Shown: positions 1 to 9,718, counted from the stretch's first letter. The stretch: 64,000 nt of DNA from CAVPCY01 sp963770765 (GCA_963770765.1 CAVYQS010000013.1:1-64000), one strand, 5' to 3'. Notes: generated by a model from the sequence alone, not told the origin. Made by a program: numbers and translations.

Positions 1-769
1 TCGGGCATCTGTAAATGCGCTGTTGCGGAAGAACCCCGGGGCCCGTCGATACCCCGCCGGGCACATCTCGAGATAGGTGCCGAGCGCGCTCACTGCGGCC
101 GACGTCTTCATCTTGTCCTTGCCGAACAGGAGACGTTCCACTTTGCGCACGCCATGTGCTCCGGCGAGCGCCTCTTCCATCCAGTCATCGGTTCCCCTTC
201 GCGAATTGTCGAGCCGCCGGAACCCACTCTTAGGGGCATGCGATGCGTCACTTCAAGACGTGTGGCGAAGGATTCGACTGCGTGATGAAAGGACTCGTGG
301 CCGTAGATGAAGATCCTGGCCACCACCAAGCACTCCGCCCCAATCCAACTCACCGGGAGCGTAGTCGTTCACGAACCCCGCCAAACCCTCTACCCCCTCT
401 GCGAGCAGATAGATTCCCCACCACGTTGGATAGTAGTGATGAAACGGCAAGTAGAAGCCGAGACAATCAGGCGGCGGGACCTGCATAGAGGTGGGAAAAA
501 GGGACTGTCACGCCGGGGTGCCCTTCACCTTCGAAGACCGGCACAGAACCGGGTGTCCACCGCCAGGCTCCTTGATGCGGAGCGAGCCCATCCTGTTGCC
601 AGTCGCCACAGTTGGGGTCAGCGAGTCTTTCACTCAGCTCGTCGAAGGGCGCTTCGGGCCGATCAACGGGAACGAAGACCCAATCATCTTCCCAACTGCT
701 CGGCACAGGCCTTTCTTCAAAGACCTCCGGCATTTCGTGTCTCAGCACTTCTAGGTCATCAATCGCCAT
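1..769 (-). pseudogene. Frameshifted HExxH (zincin-like) protein, cut by left window edge
   Basis: I do not recognise a named family. From ATG at 769 (GGGGGAGA just upstream), one protein-like sequence runs leftward but changes frame near 475, 345 and 234. Segment 1 is acidic, about 95 residues. Segment 2 is rich in Trp and Tyr. Segment 3 carries YGHESFHHAVE, an HExxH signature typical of zinc peptidases, followed by SFATRLEVTHR. Segment 4 is Lys/Arg-rich (RKVERLLFGKDK) and stays open to base 1, so the C-terminus is missing. Each frame is stop-free and conserved-looking over its own stretch, which points to recent indels or sequence errors, not old decay. It sits upstream of other defence-type genes. 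The protease role is inferred from the motif alone. Confidence 0.55.
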
Positions 770-1177
770 TCTTCTCCCCCGATAATCTTCTCAGACATTG
801 GCAAGTAGCTTAGCTCAGTGTTCTTACTGCCCCGCGCCGTGAAACACCTGAATGGAGGTCTCTCCCCTTCCGCGCGCCAAACCCCCGGAGTCGGGCTCTG
901 AATAGCACCCGCTATCCTCGGGAGGCGGTACTGACGCACTTCACGCGGACGTGGGGATCAGTTCTCACGTTCGTGCGTAGTCGCCTTCTGTTCGTCTGCC
1001 GCCGCGACCGAGTCGTTAATCGTCCCCGCAGAGGCATCGCGTACTGCGTCGGCAATCGCGGCATCGGCTTGCGAGCAGCACGCCAATGACCTTCGGGTTA
1101 AACACCCGAACAATGTCGGGTCGGTAGCCTATGCTATGGGTGCGCACTACCGGGGGATGGAACGAGGGGATCTGACG
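770..1177. other. Gene-free stretch between HExxH gene and OLD gene
   Basis: This 408-bp stretch separates two divergent genes. I find no convincing coding sequence on either strand; the short open frames have no good start signal or recognisable product. It must hold both divergent promoters. Its only notable feature is a copy of the initiator-tRNA anticodon-arm sequence near 1087-1115. Confidence 0.5.
1087..1100 (+). repeat. 14-bp direct repeat of tRNA-fMet anticodon arm, copy 1
   Basis: TGACCTTCGGGTTA here is identical to 8007-8020 inside the initiator tRNA. After a divergent loop, CCCGA at 1105-1109 also matches, so the whole anticodon stem plus part of the variable region is copied. It may be a remnant attachment site, with the restriction-modification block lying between the copies. 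It also forms a small hairpin by itself (TTCGGGT/ACCCGAA), a simpler explanation. Confidence 0.4.
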
Positions 1178-2936
1178 ATGAGAGTCGCCGCCTTCCGCAT
1201 CAAGAACTTCCGCAGCATCGTGGACACCGGCTGGGTGGACCTCTCCCCCGACGGCATCACCGCGCTGGTGGGACAGAACGAGGCGGGCAAGACCTCGGTG
1301 CTCCGCGCAATCGAGGCATTCAAGGGCGGAAGCATCACCCCCGATGACCAGCGCAGCGATGACACGCTCCCCGAGGTCTACCTCAGCTTCGAGCTCGAAG
1401 CTCCGCCCTCAACGATGTTCAAGAACCTGGAGCTACCCGGCGACCTGGACCGCGAGGTCAAGGAGTGGGGCATGCGGGTGAAGCTCCTGCGCCTCTGGAA
1501 TGCGCAGCTCGAAGCCATTGACCCGATGCTGGATCCGGAGCAGGGCCTCGCGGAGCTCCTACCCGAGGAGGACGCCGATGAGGTGAGCGAGAGCGGACTC
1601 ATCCTCAGACCGTCTCGGCGGCGCAGTTCGCGCAGGAGCTGTTCGACCACACGCCAGACTTCGCGCTCTTCAGCGATGAGGCCAGCCTGCTACCCGACCA
1701 CATTGACCTCGCCGAGGTTCGCTGGAGTCCGCCGCTGAGGGCATCCACGCCGTCCGCAACTTCATCTCGGTGGCCGGCCTGACGGTCAGCAACCTCGGTA
1801 ATCCGACGAAGCAGCCGCAGGAGGAGCGACGACTCCGCGATGCGAGCAAGCGCATCACCGAGTACTTCCAGGGCTTCTGGGAGCAGACCGTGGGCAAGGA
1901 ATCCAAGGTCTCCTTCGAGTGCATGCTCAAGAGGCACGACCCCGAGTCGGGGAAGGGTGGCCAGCCCTACCTGGAGTTCCTGGTCAACGACAACCGGGAG
2001 AAGCTCCACCTACGGCAGCGCAGCAAGGGCCTCCAGTGGTTCCTCTCGTTCTCCTTCCAGCTCCAGGCGAATGCGAAGCAGAACGAGGTCTACACAGAAC
2101 GAACCCTCTTCCTCATCGACGAACCCGGCGGGAGTCTCCATGCGAAGGCCCAGGAGAACGTCCTCCGGGTGCTGGAGGATCTGAGGGATCGCATCGAAGT
2201 CATCTACACGACGCACTCGCCGTTCTCATCGACGTCGAGGAGCTCGGAAGGCTGCGCATCCGAGCGCAGCGACGACGAGGACGAGAGCATCCCACGTTGT
2301 GAAGGACGTCCGACCGCTTCGCGGCGACAACGAGGCGGCGCTCTTCTCCATCTACGCCGCCATCGGCGCGGACCTCAGCCACCAGCGCCTCGTGGAGCGC
2401 ACCGACAACGTGCTGCTGGAGGAGATTTCGGCCTACCACTACCTCCGGGCGTTCTGGAAGCTCGACGCCGAGAAGTATAGGGCACACCTGATTCCCGGCA
2501 GCGGCGCCAACACGACAGCGCCCATGTCGCCAACCTCTTCACGGCTGGGTCTGGGCTACATCGTCCTCGTGGATAACGACGAGGGCGGCAAGAAGGCAAT
2601 CCGTGGCATCAAGAGGTCCCTCTTCGCGGGCCGCGACGACCTGGCGAAGAATGACCTGCTGATGCTCCCGCCGGGACCATCGAGGACGTCTTCACCCTCG
2701 ATGACTTCAAGCGCTGGGTGCTCCTCGACCCGACGCTCGACTACACCGAGAGCAACGGCGACTACGTGAAGCACGCCCGGAAGTCCAAGGGTCTCCTCGC
2801 GGCGCAGTTCTACGCAGCGGTGGCGAAAGGCGACTTTGATCCGAAGAACCTCTCCCCGGAGACCCTGGTGAACGTGTACGCCGTCCTGAGGAGCATCACC
2901 GACGCGCTAAAAGCGCAGAAGACGCGCCGAGGCTAG
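1178..2936 (+). pseudogene. OLD-family ATPase/TOPRIM nuclease, multiply frameshifted
   Basis: OLD proteins couple an SMC/ABC-like ATPase to a TOPRIM nuclease and often act in phage defence. From ATG 1178 (GAGGGG upstream) the N-terminus reads FRIKNFRSI with a Walker A loop GQNEAGKTS. Further along are LFLIDEPGGSLH (Walker B) and YTTHSPF (H-loop). A C-terminal stretch with YIVLVDNDEGGKKAIRG looks like the TOPRIM acidic motif. These pieces lie in different frames; I count eight frame changes, near 1605, 1735, 2225, 2260, 2297, 2520, 2560 and 2680. Net length is about 585 codons, about right for the family. No in-frame nonsense codon interrupts a conserved segment. As written, no full protein can be made. 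It ends 55 bp from the convergent helicase gene. Confidence 0.7.
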
Positions 2937-2991
2937 AACGCGAGCTCAATGAGATTTGGCTGGAAGCGACTGACACCGATCACCTCGAACG

Positions 2992-5548
2992 CTATTCTTC
3001 CCTCGCTATGACTGTGTCGTGTAGACCGTAGTGCCTCAGTCCCTTGTGGCTCTCGATGCCCGTGTAACACAAAGAAGCATCCTCGTAACGGCGGAAGGCG
3101 AACACCGCTTGGTTCATCTGCTCAGTGTTGAATACATTGAGCCGTAGCAGCAGGTGGAAATCCTTCACCGTGAGGCCAGTGACGATTTCAAACAGTTCCG
3201 GCTCAATCTTTGTGATAACCTGCTGTAAGGTGTTTTCACGAAAATCCGTTAAATACATGAATGCTGGGATTCGGGTCGCGAACTTGATTAGTTTTTCCTG
3301 CACCAGCTTGCGCTTGGATTTGAATTCTTTCTCCTCGTCGCTGAGTTCTTTCTTCTCTCTGCTCGTGAGCTTCTTCTCCTTCGCCTTATTCTTCAGTGCT
3401 TTGATGCGGTTGCTCTTGTTGATGATGGTTTCCAGCACATTGTCGCCAAGCGCGCGCCAGCCTTCGATGCGCTCGACTGCAGCCATGGCTTCGGCATTGT
3501 CCATGATGCGACGCAGGGTGTCGTTGTCGACGTTTACTAGCAGTGCAGACTTTCCCATTTGCGGGCAAGAAGTGTCGCCGACGTGCCAGCCATCGCGATG
3601 TCGAGAATCCCGCCCGCATCGATTTGCGTCATGTTCGCACCGTCGTAGGCCAGTACGGGAAGGAACGAACGAGGTCCTTGACTGCGTTCTCCGGGTTCAG
3701 CTCGTCTGGCGAAAGACCGATCCCGTATTCAGACAGTTGGCGCAGGGCCCGAGTCGGGGCGAAGTCGAAGACTAAGCACCGGGTTTGAGAATTTCCTCTT
3801 CGGTAGGTCATCACCATTTGGGTTCATGATCGACCACGGCGATTGCACTCGGAACGCCGCTTGAAAGTAGGTCTCGGGCGACACGAGATTGCGCAGCATC
3901 AGAATCGAGCACCACTGCGATACGGTCACACCCGTAGTGAGCTTTCCGCATGACAGCGTGATCGTCTTCGTGTCGAATCCGCTCCCGATGGCAGTGCGCA
4001 CCGGCGGTAAGGCTTCCAGACCGATTCCCGCCGACGCGCCTGCCGCGACGACGACCTTGTAGTCGCGCCAGAATGTGTTGTGTCTCTCCGCCAGCAGGTT
4101 CGCCATCGCATGACAGGCGGCGACCTTCGGCAAGAACCAGAATGAATGCTGAAGGTAGGGTAGTAGACTGACGTCGGAGTAGGGGAACGGCGGTCGCGTT
4201 CCGGTTTTCAGGCTCTCGACAGCTTGTGGCGCATAGGCACCACGGATGATGTCCAGCCACTTCTGCACATCGCTCTTGTGCTTGAATTGCGCCCGATTAC
4301 CGGTGTCCTCAGCGGCAAAGAACTCGTTGAGGTCGAACTCATCGAACTCACCCGCGCTGGCGACAGCGAGAAGCTCATCCGGCATCTGGTAGGTGAGTAG
4401 GCACATCTGAGGAAGCGCACCGTAGGGGTTCACGAGTGCGGGTTCCCACTGGCGAACTGCCGCTTCGCACGCTGCTCATCGGTGTAGGTCCAGTTGAATA
4501 TCTGCTCCTCGATGAACTCGCCAGTAGCCAACGCTCTGAACGGGGTCCCGGACAGATAGAGGTACGCTTTCGTCGTGATCGGAAGGAATTCCGTCTCTTT
4601 CTCCGACAGCACGGCGAGGTCCTCATTCACGCCCTCGAGAACAGCGGCGTATTCGAGTTTGGCCTCCTTCTTTGCGACCGCATCGTCCTCGCCCTCGAAC
4701 AGCTCCTTCGCGGTCTCACGCCAAGCGCCAAAGTGGTATTCGTCGAATACGACGAGGTCCCACTCCACCTTGTGAATCCATTCGTTCCTCGGCTTGATGT
4801 TGCCCGCCTCGTCGCGTCCGAGCAGGTCCTGGAAGGAGCCAAAGTACACGACCGGCTTCTTCGCACCGATCTTGGTCGGATCCGTGTCTGAATTGCGCGA
4901 GAGGTACTGCCAGCCATCGAAGTCCACATGCGATTCCAGGTCTGACTGCCAAGCGTCCTCAACAGCAGGCTTGAAGGTCAGAACAAGGACCCTCCTGGCA
5001 CCGAGTCTCTTGGCGAGCTGGTATGCGGTGAACGTCTTGCCGAAGCGCATCTTCGCGTTCCATAGGAAGCGAGGGACCGCACGCATGTCCTCATTCCAGA
5101 CGGAGTGGAAATAGGCATGAGTCTTGTTCACGGCCTCAACCTGCTCGGAGCGCATCTGGAATGTCTGATGATGTGTCCCGGTGAGACGCAGGCCCTTCTG
5201 CAATTCGGTGACGGCAGTCTTCACATCGTCCGGCGAGCACCGCATCCACTCGCGAGAGCTACCGACGACGACGTTCTCATGGCCTTTGCCAGTGAGGCGC
5301 CGACGCACGTCACTGTCACGAAAGATCGTGCCGTCTTCGCACTCGGCAAGGGCATCCACGTGCAAGGTGTAGGCCTGCTGCACCTGTCCCTGGGATTGCC
5401 GGATGCGCTCGTTCACATCTGTCCTCGTTGTCTGTCCGACCTTGACAAGGCCGACATACAGCGCCGGTGGATCGTTCGGAGTCCACGCATAAATACGTGG
5501 TCGTGCCGTCGGCTTTGGCTCGACGATTTCCTCGATACTCCTACTCAT
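2992..5548 (-). pseudogene. GIY-YIG-like nuclease/SF2 helicase of an R-M system, frameshifted
   Basis: Probable restriction subunit. ATG 5548 overlaps the end of the upstream methyltransferase gene by 8 bp (ATGAGTAG), implying translational coupling. Residues about 20-110 contain LYVGLVKVGQTTR and resemble the GIY-YIG/T5orf172 fold. The helicase core follows: MRFGKT (motif I), VLVLTFKP (Ia), FDEYHFG (a DExH box) and YLSGTPF (III). In the next frame come TLSCGKLTTGVTV (V) and a Q..R motif VI. A Lys-rich, AT-richer C-terminal region ends at 2992. Frame changes fall near 4440, 3810, 3660 and 3555. Total is about 851 codons. The first 370 residues are intact, so a truncated nuclease-helicase could still be made. 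The family assignment is from motifs; nuclease specificity is unknown. Confidence 0.7.
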
Positions 5549-7166
5549 GGTCGGACGCTCCACTGATCTCCATCGGACGAACCATCGTCTCGATGAACGC
5601 GATCTCACTGGCCGAGATGCCGTATTTCGCGTATAGGTCCTCGTCCGTCCATCGCCTCGTCCACTTCTGGGCTGGCACAAATGCATAGACCTTGCGCGTG
5701 GTGTGTTGCGACGGCTTGTGCAGAAGAATCAAGAGACGAGTGAGCCGGCAGGAGAGATACGACAAGACGCTCTCAGCCTGGTCCCGCGAGTCGAGGGGTC
5801 CGATGCAGAGATAGGTCTCCGTCGAAATCGAACCTGGTTCCCCAAGGAATGGTGTGCTCAGGATCCGGTGCGGGTAGGTGTCTTTGTTGCCAGTTCCTGG
5901 CGCAGCCGCGCCGACGTAGACCTTCCATTTGTCGACAAGGTGCGCACCTGTAGGGATGGAAGTCCTGTCGATGTAAGCCGTGCCACCGTTCTGATACACC
6001 AGCACGTCGCCGGTGGACTTGACGGTGCTGCCCTGGAAGAAGGTTCGGAGGCCGAACGGCTTGCTTGAGCTGACCAGTTGGTCGAAACGCTTGTCTTCGG
6101 GCAGTGACAGCGACTGAGTCTGCCCGCACTCGACGGCAACCACCTTCTTGAGGATTGATAGCCCTTCATTGAACCGGATGAACACGTCCAAGCCCTCTTC
6201 ACGGAGAGAGCGACTGGCTGTCGAAACAGGCGCGTCTTTGAAGTGGGTGCTAACGCGACAGGAGCCGGGGTTGTCCCGGTCCCAGAGGAAGTAGCAGATA
6301 CCGCCCTTCAATCCAACACCCGGAAAGACGTCCGATGCGCTGAGGTAGTCATCAATTGAGCGCAGACGGTCGTCGGATAGCATCGAGTCTCTGAACTCAT
6401 CCAACCCTTTGCCACCCGCAAACCAACGGGCAGGAATGACCATCGACAGGTAACGCGGCTCCAACGCCTTCGCCTGCTCTATGAAGTGGTGATAGATGGG
6501 TGCTGCGCTCGTGCCGTAGCCGTCATCCCTCAGCTGGTAAGGCGGATTGCCGATTATCACGTCGAACTGCATTTCTCCTCCAAAGAGCTCGGCCAACCGA
6601 GCTTGGATGTTGTCAGCGTGGATGAACGCGTATGCGTGAGTTTCGAGGTCATCGCCACGACTGAGGGTCTTCTTGCTCGCGCCGCAGTACTTGCATCTGC
6701 CGCTCGCCCATGTGTGTTCAGTGCGCTCAAACCAGACATTGCCTTGGTCGTTCTCGAAAGACTTCGCGATGGAATGCTCGCCTCGTGCGTGCTTGGAGCA
6801 ATACAGGCTTCGACGCGCGAGGAGGCTGGTGACCTGCGTAATTGCTATGCCGAAGACCTGGCTGGTCAGTATGTGATCGACTCGCCGCTCGAGGTTCGGG
6901 AACTCGTCGGCCAAGCCGATAGTGAGCCGGCTGGTGACTTCACGAAGAAAGACCCCCGACTTCGTGAACGGATCCAGGAACTTCACAGAACTGTCTGACC
7001 AGATGTCAGCTCCGTTGTGATCCTCCGCCCATGCCTCAGCCAGGGCGTCCAGCATGCTGTTGGCGAACTCCGGTGGCGTAAACACCTCGTCGTTCGAGAG
7101 GTTCGCGATACACGTCAACACGTCCGGGTTGCGACCTCGAAGCGAGAATGGCGCCTGTCCGCTCAT
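5541..7166 (-). CDS. Eco57I-like adenine-specific DNA methyltransferase
   Basis: Probable N6-adenine methyltransferase of the restriction-modification operon. The 541-residue frame is intact. The start is ATG 7166, preceded by GGGGGA and overlapping the previous stop as ATGA. EVFTPPEFANSMLD near the N-terminus is typical of the Eco57I/type I M family. FLDPFTKSGVFL is the SAM-binding motif I, with Lys-Ser replacing the usual G-S/T-G spacing. NPPYQL near residue 210 is the catalytic N-P-P-Y/F motif. Cys pairs around CKYCG and YCSKH suggest an inserted zinc knuckle. The rest is probably target recognition. It is the only undamaged gene of the block, and downstream restriction functions are broken, so it may persist as a solitary methyltransferase. 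Confidence 0.85.
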   Translation of the reverse strand: MSGQAPFSLRGRNPDVLTCIANLSNDEVFTPPEFANSMLDALAEAWAEDHNGADIWSDSSVKFLDPFTKSGVFLREVTSRLTIGLADEFPNLERRVDHILTSQVFGIAITQVTSLLARRSLYCSKHARGEHSIAKSFENDQGNVWFERTEHTWASGRCKYCGASKKTLSRGDDLETHAYAFIHADNIQARLAELFGGEMQFDVIIGNPPYQLRDDGYGTSAAPIYHHFIEQAKALEPRYLSMVIPARWFAGGKGLDEFRDSMLSDDRLRSIDDYLSASDVFPGVGLKGGICYFLWDRDNPGSCRVSTHFKDAPVSTASRSLREEGLDVFIRFNEGLSILKKVVAVECGQTQSLSLPEDKRFDQLVSSSKPFGLRTFFQGSTVKSTGDVLVYQNGGTAYIDRTSIPTGAHLVDKWKVYVGAAAPGTGNKDTYPHRILSTPFLGEPGSISTETYLCIGPLDSRDQAESVLSYLSCRLTRLLILLHKPSQHTTRKVYAFVPAQKWTRRWTDEDLYAKYGISASEIAFIETMVRPMEISGASDHE

Positions 7167-7820
7167 CTTGTCCCCCCTGCAGCATCGTCCGCACCCGCGA
7201 GCGCAAGATTGCTCACTGTCAGCGGCGGGTACGTCTTCGTTGCGACGAAGACCTCGTGCTTTCCTCGATCCGCGACGAGCCTGCCCTCGTCGTGCAGAGT
7301 CGACATTTGCGCCAGCGCGTCCAAGCGGAAGTCGCGACGTTGGTACTTCCCCTTGCCCAAGTAGCCCCACTCGGCGAAGACGATTGCCTGATCGTCACTT
7401 GTGCGCATCGTCAGGGCGTCACCGTGGACCAGATTCTGTGACAACACGTAGAAGGCGGCCTCATAGATTCGGTCCGTCGCCTCGAGCGCCAGATAATCAG
7501 CCAGGACTTCGAGCATGTTCGCAGCGACACTCGGCGATGTTGTCCTCTAGTAGTTCAATACCGTAGCAACACATAAGCCCGAGAAGCGCGTAGTGGCGTC
7601 GCTCAAAGTCGGACTTGTCGAACTTGAGCTCGACCGCAGCGAGCTTGCGCTGAAGGATCAGGACGAGGAAGTTGCCGCTCCCACATGCCGGCTCAAGAAA
7701 ACGAGAGTCGATACGCGCAGTCTCGCCCTTCACGAGGTCGAGCATCGCCTCAACCAACCACGATGGCGTAAACACCTCGCCGTGGTCGGCCATGCGCTCT
7801 CTCGACTTGACTAGGCTCAT
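7163..7820 (-). pseudogene. Small methyltransferase-like subunit of the R-M operon, frameshifted
   Basis: First gene of the three-gene operon. From ATG 7820 the protein has GEVFTPSWLVEAMLD and LEPACGSGNFLV, the SAM-binding motif I, within its first 60 residues. It contains no NPPY motif, so it is a half-methyltransferase that probably works with the larger neighbour. One frame change near 7515-7525 separates DNIAECR from NMLEVLADYLALE; the net excess is one base and the repaired protein is about 218 residues. The second half holds NLVHGDALTM and FAEWGYLGKGKYQRRDF and ends in an ATGA overlap with the next gene. GTTCG immediately upstream of the start is a weak ribosome site. The half-enzyme role is inferred. 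Confidence 0.7.
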
Positions 7821-7979
7821 CGAACGCTCACGGCCTTGACTCCAATGGCTCGTCCTTAGGCACCCTTGCGCATTGTAGCCGAGACGCATTCGCACCCAAG
7901 TGTTAGACAAGTGTTAGACAGCGGCTCTGACAAACAAAACAGGCCAGACACGTTTACCATGTCTGACCTGCGTATTTAC

Positions 7980-8056
<77 letters not shown>

Positions 8057-8337
8057 ATGTTCAGTTCGCCTCGACGGCGGACGCATAAGTTAGCATACCC
8101 ACTCCGAAGCGTGCAAATCAGAGGGCCGTCATGTTGCGCTCGAGCAGATTCTATGCGGGAAACCCGCCTTGCCCGACAAGGACGGTCCTTACGTCCGGTC
8201 AGGCATCTCAAACAGCGCCGCGAAGGTCGGTCAGGGGACTTAGACTCCTGACCTCACCTGCGGTTTTGGCGTTATCTCAATACGTTGAGTTAATTCTACT
8301 CGTCAGATCCGCCAAGGCCAAGTGCCGAGAGCTTGCG

Positions 8338-8652
8338 TCACACGACGCTCAGCGGCTCAATGCGCTCCACATCAGCGCCGATGGCCTGCGCTGCGTCCCA
8401 TAGGTCGACCGCACGCTGCGCGTTGAGCCAGAACTCTGGTGAGTTGCCGAACAGCCTCGACAGCCGTAGTGCCATCTCGGGGCTGACTCCGCGACGACCG
8501 CGGAGCAGCTCGTTGACCGACTGCCGAGAGACACCCAAGCCACCCGCAAGGCCAGAGACGGTGAGCCCGTAGTCAGGCATGAAGTCCTCGCGCAGCATCT
8601 CGCCCGGGTGGGTGGGACGACGCTTCATTCGTTGTGTGTTGGCGATGCTCAT
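8338..8652 (-). CDS. higA: HigA-family antitoxin (XRE helix-turn-helix)
   Basis: A 104-residue antitoxin and repressor that binds and neutralises HigB and represses its own operon. RPTHPGEMLREDF is the HigA signature at about residues 12-24. The helix-turn-helix follows in LAGGLGVSRQSVNELLRGRRG, then FGNSPEFWLNAQRAVDLW, a typical C-terminal helix of this family. The start at 8652 has GAGGTGA about 7 bp upstream; an alternative ATG at 8628 would remove eight residues. It lies 17 bp downstream of higB in the toxin-first order typical of higBA loci. The operator is the palindrome at 8967-8980. Confidence 0.93.
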   Translation of the reverse strand: MSIANTQRMKRRPTHPGEMLREDFMPDYGLTVSGLAGGLGVSRQSVNELLRGRRGVSPEMALRLSRLFGNSPEFWLNAQRAVDLWDAAQAIGADVERIEPLSVV

Positions 8653-8669
8653 CTCGTGTCACCTCATCT

Positions 8670-8951
8670 TCAGTGGTAGTCGCAGACCTCGACGTCGTAA
8701 GCATCGCCGCCCTCAAACCGAAAGCAGATCCGCCACTGATCGTTGATCGAGATCGAGTGCTGTCCCTTGCGATCGCCTTCGAGTGCATGAAGACGATTGC
8801 CCGGAGGGACTTTGAGATCATCGAGTCTCGATGCCAGATCGACGTACTCCAGCTTGCGCGCGGCCCGCGTAGCGACATCGGGCGGGAATCGCTTTGCACG
8901 CCCCGTTACATACAGGTCTTGGCTGCGCTTGTCAGCGAACGTCTTGATCAT
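8670..8951 (-). CDS. higB: HigB-family toxin (RelE superfamily mRNA interferase)
   Basis: A 93-residue RelE-fold toxin; family members cut mRNA on the ribosome. Landmarks are IKTFADKRSQDLY at the N-terminus, RAARKLEYVDLA, the PPGNRLHALEGDRKGQHSI strand region and NDQWRICFRF, which carries the usual Q-W-R-I-C motif. The C-terminus EVCDYH is also typical. It precedes higA and is read from a strong promoter at 8959-8987. The -10 element ends only 7 bp before ATG 8951, so the mRNA is probably leaderless or nearly so. The gene is full length and looks functional. Confidence 0.93.
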   Translation of the reverse strand: MIKTFADKRSQDLYVTGRAKRFPPDVATRAARKLEYVDLASRLDDLKVPPGNRLHALEGDRKGQHSISINDQWRICFRFEGGDAYDVEVCDYH

Positions 8952-8958
8952 TTCACCA

Positions 8959-8987
8959 AATGTAACGTGTCACGTGACACACGTCAA
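8959..8987 (-). promoter_or_regulatory. higBA promoter with a 14-bp perfect palindrome operator
   Basis: On the minus strand TTGACG (8987-8982) and TACATT (8964-8959) are separated by exactly 17 bp. The spacer contains GTGTCACGTGACAC (8967-8980), a perfect palindrome that would be covered by a HigA dimer, blocking RNA polymerase. The predicted transcription start falls at or next to the higB ATG. Confidence 0.72.
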
Positions 8988-9029
8988 TCACTTCGCCTTC
9001 TCCTCGGGAGTCAGTTTCGATCTCGGTTC

Positions 9030-9062
9030 CCCTGATGTCGGACCGCGCGGGTACAATCAGGG
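9030..9062 (+). promoter_or_regulatory. Promoter and possible operator of the antitoxin/ParE pair
   Basis: TACAAT at 9052-9057 is a good -10. An inverted repeat CCCTGAT (9030-9036) / ATCAGGG (9056-9062) brackets the core promoter and overlaps the -10, as expected for autoregulation. No clear -35 hexamer is seen. A 35-nt leader with GAGGTGG would precede ATG 9097. Confidence 0.45.
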
Positions 9063-9096
9063 TGCATCATGTTCCCGGTTCCGCGAGGTGGTCATC

Positions 9097-9327
9097 ATGA
9101 CGGTCGACGAGATCATGCGAGAGGCAATGGCGTTGGACGCGGAGACGCGTGCTTCAATCGCGCACGAGTTGCTGAGCAGCCTCGAGTCGCTGTCGGAAGC
9201 TGAGGTCGAGCGTCTCTGGGTTGATGAGGCCAGGCGCCGCAGCGCCGAGGTGAAGGCCGGTCTGGCTACAACCATCCCGGCGCGCGAATCGTTGGAGAGA
9301 GCCCGCGCCAACCGGCAGGCCTCGTGA
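9097..9327 (+). CDS. Unstable-antitoxin-type protein (addiction module, PF09720-like)
   Basis: A 76-residue acidic helical protein of the short antitoxin family often paired with ParE/RelE toxins. The start ATG 9097 has GAGGTGG about 6 bp upstream. It reads MTVDEIMREAMALDAETRA and then LLSSLESLSEAEVERLWVDE, the typical L-x-S-L...W-x-x-E-A-x-R-R pattern, with the tail RRRSAEVKAG. It overlaps the toxin gene by GTGA at 9324-9327, so the two are translationally coupled. No DNA-binding domain is visible, so any autoregulation would have to come from the complex. Confidence 0.88.
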   Translation: MTVDEIMREAMALDAETRASIAHELLSSLESLSEAEVERLWVDEARRRSAEVKAGLATTIPARESLERARANRQAS

Positions 9328-9623
9328 TTCTGAACATCCACGAGGACGCTGACCGCGAACTCAACGATGCCGCGGACTACTACGATGCAGAAAGCCCCGG
9401 GCTTGGCACCGTGTTTCTTGACCAGCTCGAGGATGGCTACGACAGAATCCTTGACAGCCCGTACGCCGCGCCTGAGATCGACTCCGGCATCCGGAAACTC
9501 GTCCTCGCGAAGTTCCCCTACAACCTGATCTATGAGGCTGCCGACGATACCGTGCTGATTCTCGCTGTGGCGCATCAGCGGCGGAGGCCTCACTACTGGC
9601 GTGACCGTCGACGGGCTGGATGA
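9324..9623 (+). CDS. ParE/RelE-superfamily toxin
   Basis: A 99-residue toxin of the ParE/RelE fold; relatives poison gyrase or cut mRNA, and sequence alone does not separate these. GTG 9324 overlaps the antitoxin stop. The N-terminal helix ADRELNDAADYYDAESPGLG is the ParE-like pattern, followed by FLDQLEDGYDRILDSP. The core strands IRKLVLAKFPYNLIYE and ILAVAHQRRRPHYW end in the conserved H-x-x-R-x-P-x-Y-W motif. The gene is intact. Immediately downstream is a long hairpin that probably ends transcription. Confidence 0.9.
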   Translation: MILNIHEDADRELNDAADYYDAESPGLGTVFLDQLEDGYDRILDSPYAAPEIDSGIRKLVLAKFPYNLIYEAADDTVLILAVAHQRRRPHYWRDRRRAG

Positions 9624-9718
9624 ATCTAACAGGTGGATCGAGCAGTGAATACGCCGCGTGAGAGGTAGATTCGGCTCGGGACCGCGGTGAGCGGCGTACT
9701 GCAACTCATCCGCATCAC

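Noticed and set aside
751..939. A 62-residue minus-strand open frame
   Set aside because: It lacks a ribosome site and overlaps the start of the HExxH gene; it is likely a chance frame.
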